Assembly (NCBI GenBank): GCA_937924035.1
Contig: CALDTK010000303.1
Location: forward strand, 1-42,257
Source of the DNA: an uncultured Saprospiraceae bacterium
GTDB taxonomy: Bacteria > Bacteroidota > Bacteroidia > Chitinophagales > Saprospiraceae
DNA length: 42,257 nucleotides
Reading direction: 5' to 3'
Below, in pieces: positions 33,312 to 41,415 of this stretch. A program made the position numbers and the translations under genes. The notes under the pieces are model-generated. The model was not told the origin of the DNA. It ran no database searches and saw only the letters and a list, made by a program, of their open reading frames with translations. Position 1 is the first letter of the stretch. Each line of letters opens with the position of its first letter.

Positions 33312-35135
33312 TTGACCACTTCTCCAACCCTAACAGCTGCCAAAGAAGCACTCAAGCATTACTTCGGCTACAGTGATTTTCGTCCGATGCAAGGTGAGAT
33401 CATTGAGTCAGTCTTGTCGGGGCGTGACACTGTGGTGCTTATGCCAACGGGAGGAGGGAAATCTATGTGCTTTCAGTTGCCAGCACTGGTGATGCGTGGT
33501 ACGGCACTAGTTGTTAGTCCGCTTATAAGCTTGATGAAGGATCAAGTAGAAGCCTTGCGGCAAAACGGTATAAAGGCCGCTTATTTAAACTCGAGTCAAG
33601 ATGGTTTAGAGCAACGTCAAGTGGAAGACGATCTTGCCAATGGAAGTTTGAAGCTACTGTATGTAAGCCCCGAAAGGCTGCTTTCTGGCGACACTATCCG
33701 CGTACTGCAGCGTGCGAGAATAAATCTTATCGCCATTGATGAGGCGCACTGTATATCTGCATGGGGGCATGACTTTCGTCCGGAGTATACCAAGTTGAGC
33801 TTGGTACGTGATTCTCTCGGAGACATGCCAATGGTGGCGCTTACGGCCACAGCAGATAAGACCACAAGAAGAGATATCGTACAACAACTTGATTTACAGG
33901 ATCCAAATTTGTTCGTTTCAAGTTTTGATCGACCAAATCTTAACCTGGAGGTACGCCCCGGCCGCGACCGAATTAAACAGATTGTAGATTGGGCAAAACG
34001 TCGACCTGATCAAAGTGGAATTGTCTATTGTTTGAGTAGAAAGAGCACTGAGATGCTTTCGCAAAAACTCAAGTCAAAAGGAATCAATGCAGAAGCTTAT
34101 CACGCGGGGCTTCACGAAAGAGTTCGCTCTAGCGTTCAGGAGCGTTTCGTACGTGATGAATTGCCCGTCGTTTGTGCGACAATTGCTTTTGGAATGGGTA
34201 TCGACAAGAGTAACGTCCGCTGGGTGATTCATTATAACCTTCCTAAAAACCTTGAAGGTTTTTATCAAGAAATTGGCAGAGCGGGTAGAGATGGAGGTGC
34301 AGCGGAAACGCTTCTTTTTTACAGTTGGAATGATCGCAAAATTCTAGCAGAGATTATCGCAGACAACAATCCTAAAACAGCAGATTTACAAATAAGTAAA
34401 CTCGATAGGATGTATCAGTATGCAACCACGGTTCATTGCCGTCGTCGCCTATTGCTCACCTATTTCGGTGACGACTATCGTGAAAACTGTGGTCATTGTG
34501 ACATTTGTCGTAACCCACCTAAACCATTCGATGGCACCCGACTTGCTCAAATGGCCCTGAGTGGGGTAGCACGAACTGATCAGCGAATTGGTCAGCCTAC
34601 ACTAGTTAGTATCTTAAGAGGCACTCAAAATCCTGAGATCGCTGTGATGGGATATGCAGACATCAAGACTTTCGGAGCTGGCCGAGAAGTAAGTCTTCGT
34701 GATTGGCATTTTTACATTGAGCAGCTGATTCACCAAGGATTACTGGAGGTTGCACCAGACAAACGAAATGCGTTGCACCTAACTCCTGCAGCCGAAGAAG
34801 TGCTATTTGGAGAGCGTAGCGTTGAACTCGTGAAACGTGAAGTGAAAGAAGAGATTAAAGCTGCATCCACAAAACCTGCACTCACAAGACATAAGTTGAG
34901 TGGTCAAAATCAAGAGCTTTTTCAGCGCCTGAGAAAATTGCGTCTCTCCATGGCTCGTTCGATGGGTAAACCTCCCTATGTGATTTTCAACGATACAACG
35001 CTAGAGGAGATGAGTATTCTGCAACCGACAGATAGCGGGAGCATGAAATTGATCAGCGGAGTAGGAGATCACAAACTCCGCCAGTACGGGGATCCATTTA
35101 TGAAAGAGATCCGTGACTTCATCTATGAAGGATAA
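33312..35135 (+). CDS. recQ: ATP-dependent DNA helicase RecQ
   Basis: 607 residues from TTG 33312, giving MTTSPTLTAAKEALKHYFGY, the usual short lead before the Q motif; the frame opens at TTG 33237 and the first in-frame ATG is inside the helicase core. Walker A TGGGKS (46-51), DEAH (143-146), SPLISLMKDQ, ATIAFGMGIDKSNVRW and QEIGRAGRDG are intact; zinc cysteines lie in CRRRLL...NCGHCDIC; a winged-helix RQC and an HRDC domain (NQELFQRLRKLRLSMA) follow. It unwinds DNA 3'-5' in recombination repair. Downstream a bidirectional terminator separates it from sod. Confidence 0.96.
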   Translation: MTTSPTLTAAKEALKHYFGYSDFRPMQGEIIESVLSGRDTVVLMPTGGGKSMCFQLPALVMRGTALVVSPLISLMKDQVEALRQNGIKAAYLNSSQDGLEQRQVEDDLANGSLKLLYVSPERLLSGDTIRVLQRARINLIAIDEAHCISAWGHDFRPEYTKLSLVRDSLGDMPMVALTATADKTTRRDIVQQLDLQDPNLFVSSFDRPNLNLEVRPGRDRIKQIVDWAKRRPDQSGIVYCLSRKSTEMLSQKLKSKGINAEAYHAGLHERVRSSVQERFVRDELPVVCATIAFGMGIDKSNVRWVIHYNLPKNLEGFYQEIGRAGRDGGAAETLLFYSWNDRKILAEIIADNNPKTADLQISKLDRMYQYATTVHCRRRLLLTYFGDDYRENCGHCDICRNPPKPFDGTRLAQMALSGVARTDQRIGQPTLVSILRGTQNPEIAVMGYADIKTFGAGREVSLRDWHFYIEQLIHQGLLEVAPDKRNALHLTPAAEEVLFGERSVELVKREVKEEIKAASTKPALTRHKLSGQNQELFQRLRKLRLSMARSMGKPPYVIFNDTTLEEMSILQPTDSGSMKLISGVGDHKLRQYGDPFMKEIRDFIYEG

Positions 35136-35184
35136 TTGAAGTTATAGCACCCAGATCCTTGAACCCAAAACACTGAACAAAAAA

Positions 35185-35216
35185 AAGCCCTCGTTTGCTT
35201 GAGCAAACGAAGGCTT
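35185..35216. terminator. Bidirectional terminator between recQ and sod
   Basis: A 14-bp stem with one mismatch (AAGCC.TCGTTTGC / GCAAACGA.GGCTT) and loop TTGA, flanked by an A-run on the left and TTTTT on the right. Confidence 0.9.
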
Positions 35217-35234
35217 TTTATCTAGGATATTCAA

Positions 35235-35846
35235 TTATCCTTTCGCAGCTGCATAGCGCTTGTTTACCTCATCCCAGTTTACAACGTTCCACCAAGCGGC
35301 GATGTAATCAGGACGGCGGTTTTGGTAGTTTAAGTAATACGCATGCTCCCAAACATCAATTCCGAGGATTCCAACGTGTCCGTGGAGGGCAGGTGAATCT
35401 TGGTTAGGCATTCCGTGTAAGTGTAGCCCTTCTTCTTTGCTCCAACCTAACCAAGCCCAGCCTGATCCGAATTGAGTAGCTGCTGTTTTGGCGAAAGCCT
35501 CTTTGAAGGCATCAAAAGATCCCCACTTTTCATTGATTGCGTGCTTGATTGCACCCGTTGGTTCACCGCCACCATTTGGACTCATTGTCGCCCAAAAAAT
35601 TGAATGGTTGAGGTATCCTCCTCCATTGTTGCGAACTGCAGTTTGCTTGTCTGCAGGAAGGTTATTCAGGTTAGCAAGAATGTCTTCGATAGCTTTGTTT
35701 TCCCAACCTGTGCCTTCCAAGGCAGCGTTGAGTTTTTTTGTGTAACCAGCGTGGTGCTTGTCGTGGTGGATTTCCATCGTACGAGCATCAATGTGTGGTT
35801 CGAGTGCGTCTTTCGCGTATGGTAGGTCGGGGAGCTGAAAAGCCAT
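35235..35846 (-). CDS. sodB: Superoxide dismutase, Fe/Mn family
   Basis: 203 residues. Metal ligands are in the HHDKHH helix near residue 27, NHSIFW, and [11 protein letters not shown] (Asp and His), followed by the signature [20 protein letters not shown] is present. It converts superoxide to hydrogen peroxide and oxygen in the cytosol as a dimer or tetramer. Whether Fe or Mn is used cannot be decided here, so the symbol is provisional. Monocistronic, divergent from fumC. An exact 14-mer (35485) encodes AFAKT. Confidence 0.95.
   Translation of the reverse strand: MAFQLPDLPYAKDALEPHIDARTMEIHHDKHHAGYTKKLNAALEGTGWENKAIEDILANLNNLPADKQTAVRNNGGGYLNHSIFWATMSPNGGGEPTGAIKHAINEKWGSFDAFKEAFAKTAATQFGSGWAWLGWSKEEGLHLHGMPNQDSPALHGHVGILGIDVWEHAYYLNYQNRRPDYIAAWWNVVNWDEVNKRYAAAKG
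35485..35498 (+). repeat. Iterated 14-mer, exact copy 5 (inside sod)
   Basis: GTTTTGGCGAAAGC on the plus strand; read on the minus-strand gene it encodes AFAKT. Confidence 0.85.
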
Positions 35847-36036
35847 GGTTTGAATTTTTTCTTTGTAATACTAACCTCTGATCGCAGGCTAGGTTTAGCA
35901 ATCTAGCAAAAGTGCTGATAACCCTTTCAATAGTGTGAATTCTCCGAGTTCCAGCCAAGGAAATTTCGTGACGGAAATATAGGATACATCTGCTACAGCA
36001 TCGACACAAATTGTACCTTTACGCCATTAAAGCACG

Positions 36037-37434
36037 ATGTTTATGAACACCCGCACAGAAAAAGATAGCATTGGAAATATTGAAGTTCCTGCAGATGCGT
36101 ATTACGGAGCACAAACCCAACGCTCGACTCAGAACTTCAAGATTGGTGGAGATCGCCAACGAATGCCTATCGAAATAGTCCGTGCGTTTGCGATTTTGAA
36201 GAAAGCTGCCGCCAAAACCAATCATGCGCTTGGCGTGCTCGATGTTGAAAAAGCAGACCTCATAGCAAAGGTTGCAGATGAGATTAGTGCTGGCAAACTG
36301 GATGATGAATTTCCACTTGTCGTTTGGCAGACAGGATCTGGTACTCAATCAAACATGAATGTTAACGAGGTGATTGCCAATCGCGGTCACGTTTTGAGCG
36401 GTGGTAAGCTTACTGATACTAGCAAGGTGCTTCATCCAAACGATGATGTAAACAAGAGCCAAAGCTCAAATGATACGTTCCCTACTGCAATGCACATCGC
36501 AGCATTTACGATGATAAAGGAGACTACGCTTCCTGGCCTTAAGCAACTTCGGGATCGACTTGCAGAGAAGTCTGAGGCGTATATGGATGTCGTCAAAATC
36601 GGAAGGACTCACTTCATGGATGCCACACCAGTAACGGTAGGTCAAGAATTAAGCGGATATGTCAGTCAGCTCGACCATGGAATTAAGGCTATAGATCACA
36701 CGTTGGACCACCTTAGTGAAATAGCTTTAGGAGGTACAGCGGTGGGAACCGGCCTAAACACGCCTAAAGGATACGCCGAACATGTAGCTGGTCAAATTGC
36801 TGAATTGACAGGAATGCCTTTTGTGACAGCTGAGAATAAATTTGAATCACTTGCAGCACATGATGCAATCGTAGAGACTCATGGCGCACTCAAGACGGTG
36901 GCGGTAAGCTTGATGAAGATTGGCAACGATATTCGTATGCTAGCATCCGGGCCACGTTCAGGTATTGGAGAACTCAATATCCCAGCCAATGAGCCTGGAT
37001 CAAGCATTATGCCTGGAAAAGTAAATCCGACCCAGTCCGAAGCCCTGACGATGGTAGCAGCACAAGTGCTTGGCAATGATGTAGCGATTAATGTAGGAGG
37101 AGCAACTGGTCACTTTGAGCTCAATGTATTTAAGCCGATGATGGCTTATAATTTCTTACATAGCGCTCGCCTCATTGGAGATGCTGCTGCTAGCTTTGAG
37201 GAGCATTGTATTGCAGGTTTAGAGCCTAATCGAGCTCGAATCAAGGAGCATTTGAATAACTCGCTAATGCTTGTTACTGCGCTCAATACGAAAATTGGGT
37301 ATGACAATGCAGCCAAAATCGCGAAGAAGGCCCACGCGGAAGGAACTACGCTAAAACAGGCTGGTGTAGCCCTCAAATTGCTAACAGCTGAAGAGTTTGA
37401 TGCTTGGGTAAAACCTGAGTCAATGATTGGCTAA
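36037..37434 (+). CDS. fumC: Fumarate hydratase class II (fumarase C)
   Basis: 465 residues from ATG 36037 (or the second ATG at 36043). Signature [11 protein letters not shown] (321-331), the substrate segments [13 protein letters not shown] and [14 protein letters not shown], and the [11 protein letters not shown] active-site region are all present. It hydrates fumarate to malate in the TCA cycle, cytosolic tetramer. The class II length fits. Aspartase is excluded by the fumarase-type sequence at SSND/GRTH, although the two are close. Divergent from sod; a TACCTTTA near 36014 is one base off the Bacteroidota -7 box. Confidence 0.95.
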   Translation: MFMNTRTEKDSIGNIEVPADAYYGAQTQRSTQNFKIGGDRQRMPIEIVRAFAILKKAAAKTNHALGVLDVEKADLIAKVADEISAGKLDDEFPLVVWQTGSGTQSNMNVNEVIANRGHVLSGGKLTDTSKVLHPNDDVNKSQSSNDTFPTAMHIAAFTMIKETTLPGLKQLRDRLAEKSEAYMDVVKIGRTHFMDATPVTVGQELSGYVSQLDHGIKAIDHTLDHLSEIALGGTAVGTGLNTPKGYAEHVAGQIAELTGMPFVTAENKFESLAAHDAIVETHGALKTVAVSLMKIGNDIRMLASGPRSGIGELNIPANEPGSSIMPGKVNPTQSEALTMVAAQVLGNDVAINVGGATGHFELNVFKPMMAYNFLHSARLIGDAAASFEEHCIAGLEPNRARIKEHLNNSLMLVTALNTKIGYDNAAKIAKKAHAEGTTLKQAGVALKLLTAEEFDAWVKPESMIG

Positions 37435-37677
37435 AAGTCAGTACTGGAGGTTACTTATTTTGCATTAAATATTCCAGTTTCCGGCTTTAATATCGAATAA
37501 ATCGGAGTTTTCGTTGCGTTTTCCGCAACAACACATGGGATAGTGCGTACGGACTTTTAAGCCATATTTCAGGATAGGTTAACCTTAAAGTATGTCAATG
37601 TATCCAGCAATTGCAGGCAATTCTGTACTAAATCGTACACATTACGTCAAGTTCACATCTTATTTACAATAGGATAT

Positions 37678-37685
37678 TACCTTTG
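37678..37685 (+). promoter_or_regulatory. Candidate Bacteroidota -7 promoter box
   Basis: TACCTTTG is a perfect TAnnTTTG match 16 nt before the ATG at 37702. I see no matching TTTG at about -33, so this is only suggestive. The gap 37435-37701 otherwise shows no gene. Confidence 0.35.
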
Positions 37686-37701
37686 TAGTACCCACGAAAA
37701 T

Positions 37702-38697
37702 ATGAAACCCAATCCTACACCTCTGACAATTTTTAGTTCAGCCGCTATTTTCGGAATGTGGATAATCATTGCGATGATGGTTCTTCCGCTTGATTCAGCA
37801 TTTTCTCGTGAGGTTATACAAGTTTCACCTTATATTATGTTAGGCTTGTTCGCGTTAGGGCTAGCAGCTCTGATTTGCAAGCAGGAAAAGTTAATGAAAG
37901 GCTCTTTCTGGGCTGTTGCGGCACTCGCTTTTATGCTTAGATCCTCAGCATTAGCTACTATTCAGGACCTTCCGACACCAACAGCTTTCACTGACAATGT
38001 CGAACAACTGAGCCCTGTTTCAGTTTCCCAATATTCTACTTCCAATCTTTTGTTGGATGGTTCCCCAAGCATAACTTCTATTCTCTCTTCAAGTGCTGAT
38101 GTAGTTACCATACAAGGGTTGACACCAGATTGGTCTGATTTACTCATCGATAGCCTGAATCCTGAATATCCGCACCACTATCTTTTCGAAGATATCGGTG
38201 TCCACGGGTTAGGGATTTTTTCAAAGTCTGAGCTCGGCTCAGTCGACAGCTTCCTGATTGGAGATGTGGTACAAGTTGCAGCGTGCTTGAGTGGTCATGA
38301 GAGTTCGCCAGAACTCACAATGGTTGCTGTTCAAACGACTCCGCCTGTCAATAACGGTTCATATCAAGAAATGAAAGCTCAGCTTGGCGCACTTGCGGAA
38401 TATGTCTCCAGCATTCCTGGGCCTACAATTACAATCGGTGATTTCAATAACATGCCGTGGAGTAATGAGTTAAGTAACTTTCAGTCAAAAGCTGGATTGC
38501 AAGACAGCCGTCGAAGTCTTTTTCCAACATATCATCAGGGTGCTCCGCATCTATTTGATAGACCTGTAGAGCATATTTTCTACTCAAAAGACCTCCAATG
38601 TCTCCAGTATAGAGCACAACGTGACGGATCCACGTACATTGGCAGCGGTGCAACTTTCCAACTCAGATCAAACAAATCGGCCATGGTGGCGCGATAG
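37702..38697 (+). CDS. Membrane-anchored endonuclease/exonuclease/phosphatase (EEP)-family protein, possibly inactive
   Basis: 331 residues. Three N-terminal TM helices (about 8-30, 42-60, 66-82) are followed by an extracytoplasmic EEP domain. Conserved parts: ADVVTIQG, HGLGIFSK, TITIGDFNNMPW, and VEHIFYS near the C-terminus. In active EEP enzymes the first motif is normally QE (metal ligand) and the last is DH; here they are QG and EH, while GDFN is kept. It resembles YafD-like EEP proteins. The gene overlaps the dgkA start by about 50 nt, suggesting coupled expression. Confidence 0.78.
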   Translation: MKPNPTPLTIFSSAAIFGMWIIIAMMVLPLDSAFSREVIQVSPYIMLGLFALGLAALICKQEKLMKGSFWAVAALAFMLRSSALATIQDLPTPTAFTDNVEQLSPVSVSQYSTSNLLLDGSPSITSILSSSADVVTIQGLTPDWSDLLIDSLNPEYPHHYLFEDIGVHGLGIFSKSELGSVDSFLIGDVVQVAACLSGHESSPELTMVAVQTTPPVNNGSYQEMKAQLGALAEYVSSIPGPTITIGDFNNMPWSNELSNFQSKAGLQDSRRSLFPTYHQGAPHLFDRPVEHIFYSKDLQCLQYRAQRDGSTYIGSGATFQLRSNKSAMVAR

Positions 38698-39061
38698 AAT
38701 AGCAAGTTTTGGCTATGCATTTAAGGGAATTAAGGTTCTCTTGATGACTCAAGCCCATGCTAGATTTCATTTGTTTGCCACTATAGTTGTCATAGCCGCT
38801 GGATTTTATTTTTCGATTACAACTCTTGAGTGGTGTGCGCTAATACTATCAATTGGTGCGGTTTGGAGCGCAGAGGCCTTCAATTCGGCTATCGAATTTC
38901 TGGTTGACCTTGTACATCCCGATTGGCATGATGATGCTGGCCGCATCAAAGACCTCGCCGCTGGTGCCGTTTTGATCATTTCTTTTGCCTCGGGAGTTAT
39001 AGGAATCCTAATTTTTGGATCAAGAATCTATCAACTTGTTAAGCTACCATACTTCGGGTAG
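38648..39061 (+). CDS. dgkA: Diacylglycerol kinase/undecaprenol kinase (DgkA family)
   Basis: 137 residues from GTG 38648; earlier GTG 38621 and TTG 38639 also fit, and no ATG exists before the core. RIASFGYAFKGIKVLL at the N-terminus, two or three TM helices, and the catalytic block AEAFNSAIEFLVDLVHP...AGRIKDLAAGAVL (Glu and Asn/Asp for Mg-ATP) are typical. Gram-positive-type members phosphorylate undecaprenol; the same lipid recycling role is likely here. All candidate starts lie within the preceding gene. Confidence 0.88.
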   Translation: MQLSNSDQTNRPWWRDRIASFGYAFKGIKVLLMTQAHARFHLFATIVVIAAGFYFSITTLEWCALILSIGAVWSAEAFNSAIEFLVDLVHPDWHDDAGRIKDLAAGAVLIISFASGVIGILIFGSRIYQLVKLPYFG

Positions 39062-39094
39062 GTTTAGGCGAGGTTTTTGCTTTAGAAGTCGTGT

Positions 39095-39883
39095 ATGACA
39101 CGCAATTTCTACTTTTTCCTTCTTCTTGTTGGTTTGGTCACTGGCGCAACACTGTTGCCTACAGCCGAGCTTTTAGCACAAGATGAAGTTCGTATTAGCC
39201 GCAACCTTGACCGAAAGTTCAAGCGTGATGCAGCGCGTCTGACTTTACGTCTTCAAAGTGATGAAGACCTCAGGTATCAAAGCATTCAGATCTCTCCAAC
39301 AAAAATGGATGAGATGTATTCAGCTCTTGTTGGATTGTATACTGAAAGCAGTGATATGCGTACCGTAATGCGTTGCAACATTCACACAAGACCAAATCCT
39401 TCTATTGACCACATGCTCGTGATTTTTGATAGAGACGTGGAATGGGCAGAACCACTTCGTGAGGGCCGCCATGAAACAACCTCGATCACGTTTAATGATC
39501 TATTATATGATCACGATCTCATCATTGAGAAGCATATTCAGTGGGATGACACTAGAGATGCTGTTGCGATTCGATCTAAGAAGCCCCTCAATATGGCTTC
39601 ATTAGCAAACGAATTTTACAACTTGGATGGCGTTCAGGAAATAGACCTAGGATTAGCAAAAGAGAAAGGCAACGACATTGTAGCTACTCGAACGGCAAAT
39701 GCTTGGAGATTTGAATTCAAGCTGAGCTTCGGTTCGCTTGCAGAAAAAGGTGAGAAAGTTCACACTTGGATTTACGAGCGTAAGGACAATGGAGAAGTGA
39801 CAAAGATCAGCGAAGGTGGTGACGACATCCCAGATTGGATGCGCTGCGCGACGACCGACGACCGTATACTCGCCCGAGGCTAA
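39095..39883 (+). CDS. Secreted protein of unknown function
   Basis: 262 residues with a signal peptide ending near LLAQ. The mature part is strongly charged (RISRNLDRKFKRDAARLTLRL), with a segment resembling a small lectin- or carbohydrate-free repeat fold (MRTVMRCNIHTRPNPSIDHML, WEFKLSFGSLAEKG). No catalytic motif or TM helix beyond the signal. It follows dgkA by 33 nt and precedes elaA by 28 nt on the same strand, so it may be in one transcript with them. I do not recognise the family. Confidence 0.6.
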   Translation: MTRNFYFFLLLVGLVTGATLLPTAELLAQDEVRISRNLDRKFKRDAARLTLRLQSDEDLRYQSIQISPTKMDEMYSALVGLYTESSDMRTVMRCNIHTRPNPSIDHMLVIFDRDVEWAEPLREGRHETTSITFNDLLYDHDLIIEKHIQWDDTRDAVAIRSKKPLNMASLANEFYNLDGVQEIDLGLAKEKGNDIVATRTANAWRFEFKLSFGSLAEKGEKVHTWIYERKDNGEVTKISEGGDDIPDWMRCATTDDRILARG

Positions 39884-39910
39884 TTTAAACCTCGCTTGTA
39901 CCTTGCCTCC

Positions 39911-40372
39911 ATGCAAGGTCATCAATATCAGCTGAGTTCATTTTCTGAACTTTCGACCGATCAACTCTACGAAATCCTGAAGCTTCGAAGTGAGGTTTTT
40001 GTCGTGGAGCAAGATTGCGTGTACCAAGATTTAGATGGATTGGATCACTCCAGCCTGCATCTGTGTGAATGGCAAGGCTCAGATCTCCTCGCTTACACAC
40101 GTTTACTGGCTCCAGGACTAGATTTTAATGATGCAAGTGCCATTGGGCGAATCATTACAAGTCCGAAGGTTAGACGAAACGGCCATGGCAGACCTATCAT
40201 AATGGAAAGTATCAAGATTTGTAATCAACGCTGGCCTTCAAGTCCCATCAAAATCCATGCACAGACTTACCTTCTAGAATTCTATCAAGAATTCGGTTTT
40301 TCTACGTACGGCGAAGAATTTCTAGAGGATGGCATTCCACATTACTTCATGGAAAGACCTGTTCAGGATTAA
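39911..40372 (+). CDS. elaA: ElaA-like GNAT N-acetyltransferase
   Basis: 153 residues from ATG 39911; the TTG 39896 five codons upstream is the frame start but leaves a leaderless extension. LRSEVFVVEQDCVYQDLDGLD is the diagnostic ElaA segment; IGRIITSPKVRRNGHGRPIIM carries the acetyl-CoA pyrophosphate loop (R/Q-x-x-G-x-G/A), and the C-terminus ends GIPHYFMERP. It acetylates an unknown amine in the cytosol. Tail-to-tail overlap of four bases with the surface lipoprotein gene. Confidence 0.9.
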   Translation: MQGHQYQLSSFSELSTDQLYEILKLRSEVFVVEQDCVYQDLDGLDHSSLHLCEWQGSDLLAYTRLLAPGLDFNDASAIGRIITSPKVRRNGHGRPIIMESIKICNQRWPSSPIKIHAQTYLLEFYQEFGFSTYGEEFLEDGIPHYFMERPVQD

Positions 40373-41415
40373 CGAAAGATGAACCCGTTAGGAAAGACGC
40401 CAACGGTAAAGGAATCTATCGGAACGCCACTTGGATCCATTCGGAATACTTCGCCAAGGTTCAACCCGCTTTTTGCATCGGCGACATAGAGCTCCCCGTT
40501 AGCAGGATCAATCCCGAATCCGTATGGATCCGCAAAGTTTTGCAGCAAAATCTGTGAAGCAGTGGAAGCACTTGAATTTTGCAGAGGTACGACATGTAGA
40601 TTCCTTTGAAGACAATATAATTTGTCATTAAAAACCGTAATTCTGGGGTAAAGACTACTCTCGCTTTCGCTAAAACTTAGGCTGAAATCTATTTCTTTTA
40701 AGTTCCAATCGATAATGGCTAAGCCTCCGGACTCACCTTGATTAAGTATGCCGCCACAAACCGCGACGCGTCCATCTTCCAAGACAACGAGCCCATTGGA
40801 TCTAAACGGAACCGCCATGCTATCGGCGACTTCACCTAACTCGGCATCATAGTAAAACACCATGCTTCTTGAAGGGCTGGCGAAAAGGGCCCCATCTTGA
40901 AATGACACAGCACCTTCGGCTTGACCTTGATGGGGAACGACTGAGGCTTGGGTGAAATCCGAGTTCAACACTAACAACCTCTGCGCAAACAAGTCCGTGA
41001 CCAAGAGTTGCCCATTATTCATGCGGGTCAACGTTCGTGGACTTCCCAATGCTTCAAACCTACCAATCTCTTCGAGCGATCCTTTATTTAGCAGCACCAG
41101 CAAATTGCTGTTATTCGCTACGAGTACAAGAGTGTCTCCAAGCTCGGCTGCACTTTGTAGGATATCTAACCCACTAGTTGAGCCAGCACTTGGGTCATAC
41201 ACTGTACCTAACGAGGTAGAATTCTCAGCATCATATCCAGAGATACTTGCATTGCCTCGTCTAAAAAGTCCCTCATTCAATACAAGTACATTCGACGCTC
41301 CTGTATCTACGGGAGGTTGTGTGTCGTCTGTTTTTGTGCAAGCTTGCGCCAAAACCAGTACCAGCAGAACTACGCGAAAGGTCACGTTCATAGGAAAATG
41401 CTTCTTTATAATCAT
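40369..41415 (-). CDS. Surface lipoprotein beta-propeller (DUF5074/BtuG-like)
   Basis: 348 residues from ATG 41415, whose A-T-G-A overlaps the upstream stop. Lipobox LAQAC follows a short hydrophobic signal (VTFRVVLLVLVLAQAC). The mature protein repeats propeller blades with NVLVLNEGLFRRGNASIS, GDTLVLVANNSNLLVL, SPRTLTRMNNGQLLVTDL and GFGIDPANGELYVADAKS. The NEG-F-N-A-S motif marks DUF5074, the family of BtuG, a surface-exposed cobalamin-binding propeller that hands B12 to BtuB in Bacteroides. It is translationally coupled to the surface-protein gene at 41412-42257. Confidence 0.75.
   Translation of the reverse strand: MIIKKHFPMNVTFRVVLLVLVLAQACTKTDDTQPPVDTGASNVLVLNEGLFRRGNASISGYDAENSTSLGTVYDPSAGSTSGLDILQSAAELGDTLVLVANNSNLLVLLNKGSLEEIGRFEALGSPRTLTRMNNGQLLVTDLFAQRLLVLNSDFTQASVVPHQGQAEGAVSFQDGALFASPSRSMVFYYDAELGEVADSMAVPFRSNGLVVLEDGRVAVCGGILNQGESGGLAIIDWNLKEIDFSLSFSESESSLYPRITVFNDKLYCLQRNLHVVPLQNSSASTASQILLQNFADPYGFGIDPANGELYVADAKSGLNLGEVFRMDPSGVPIDSFTVGVFPNGFIFR

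Noticed and set aside
33011-33355. Minus-strand 114-aa frame overlapping the recQ 5' end
   Set aside because: No recognisable domain, lies antisense to the conserved recQ N-terminus for part of its length, and composition is unlike neighbours.
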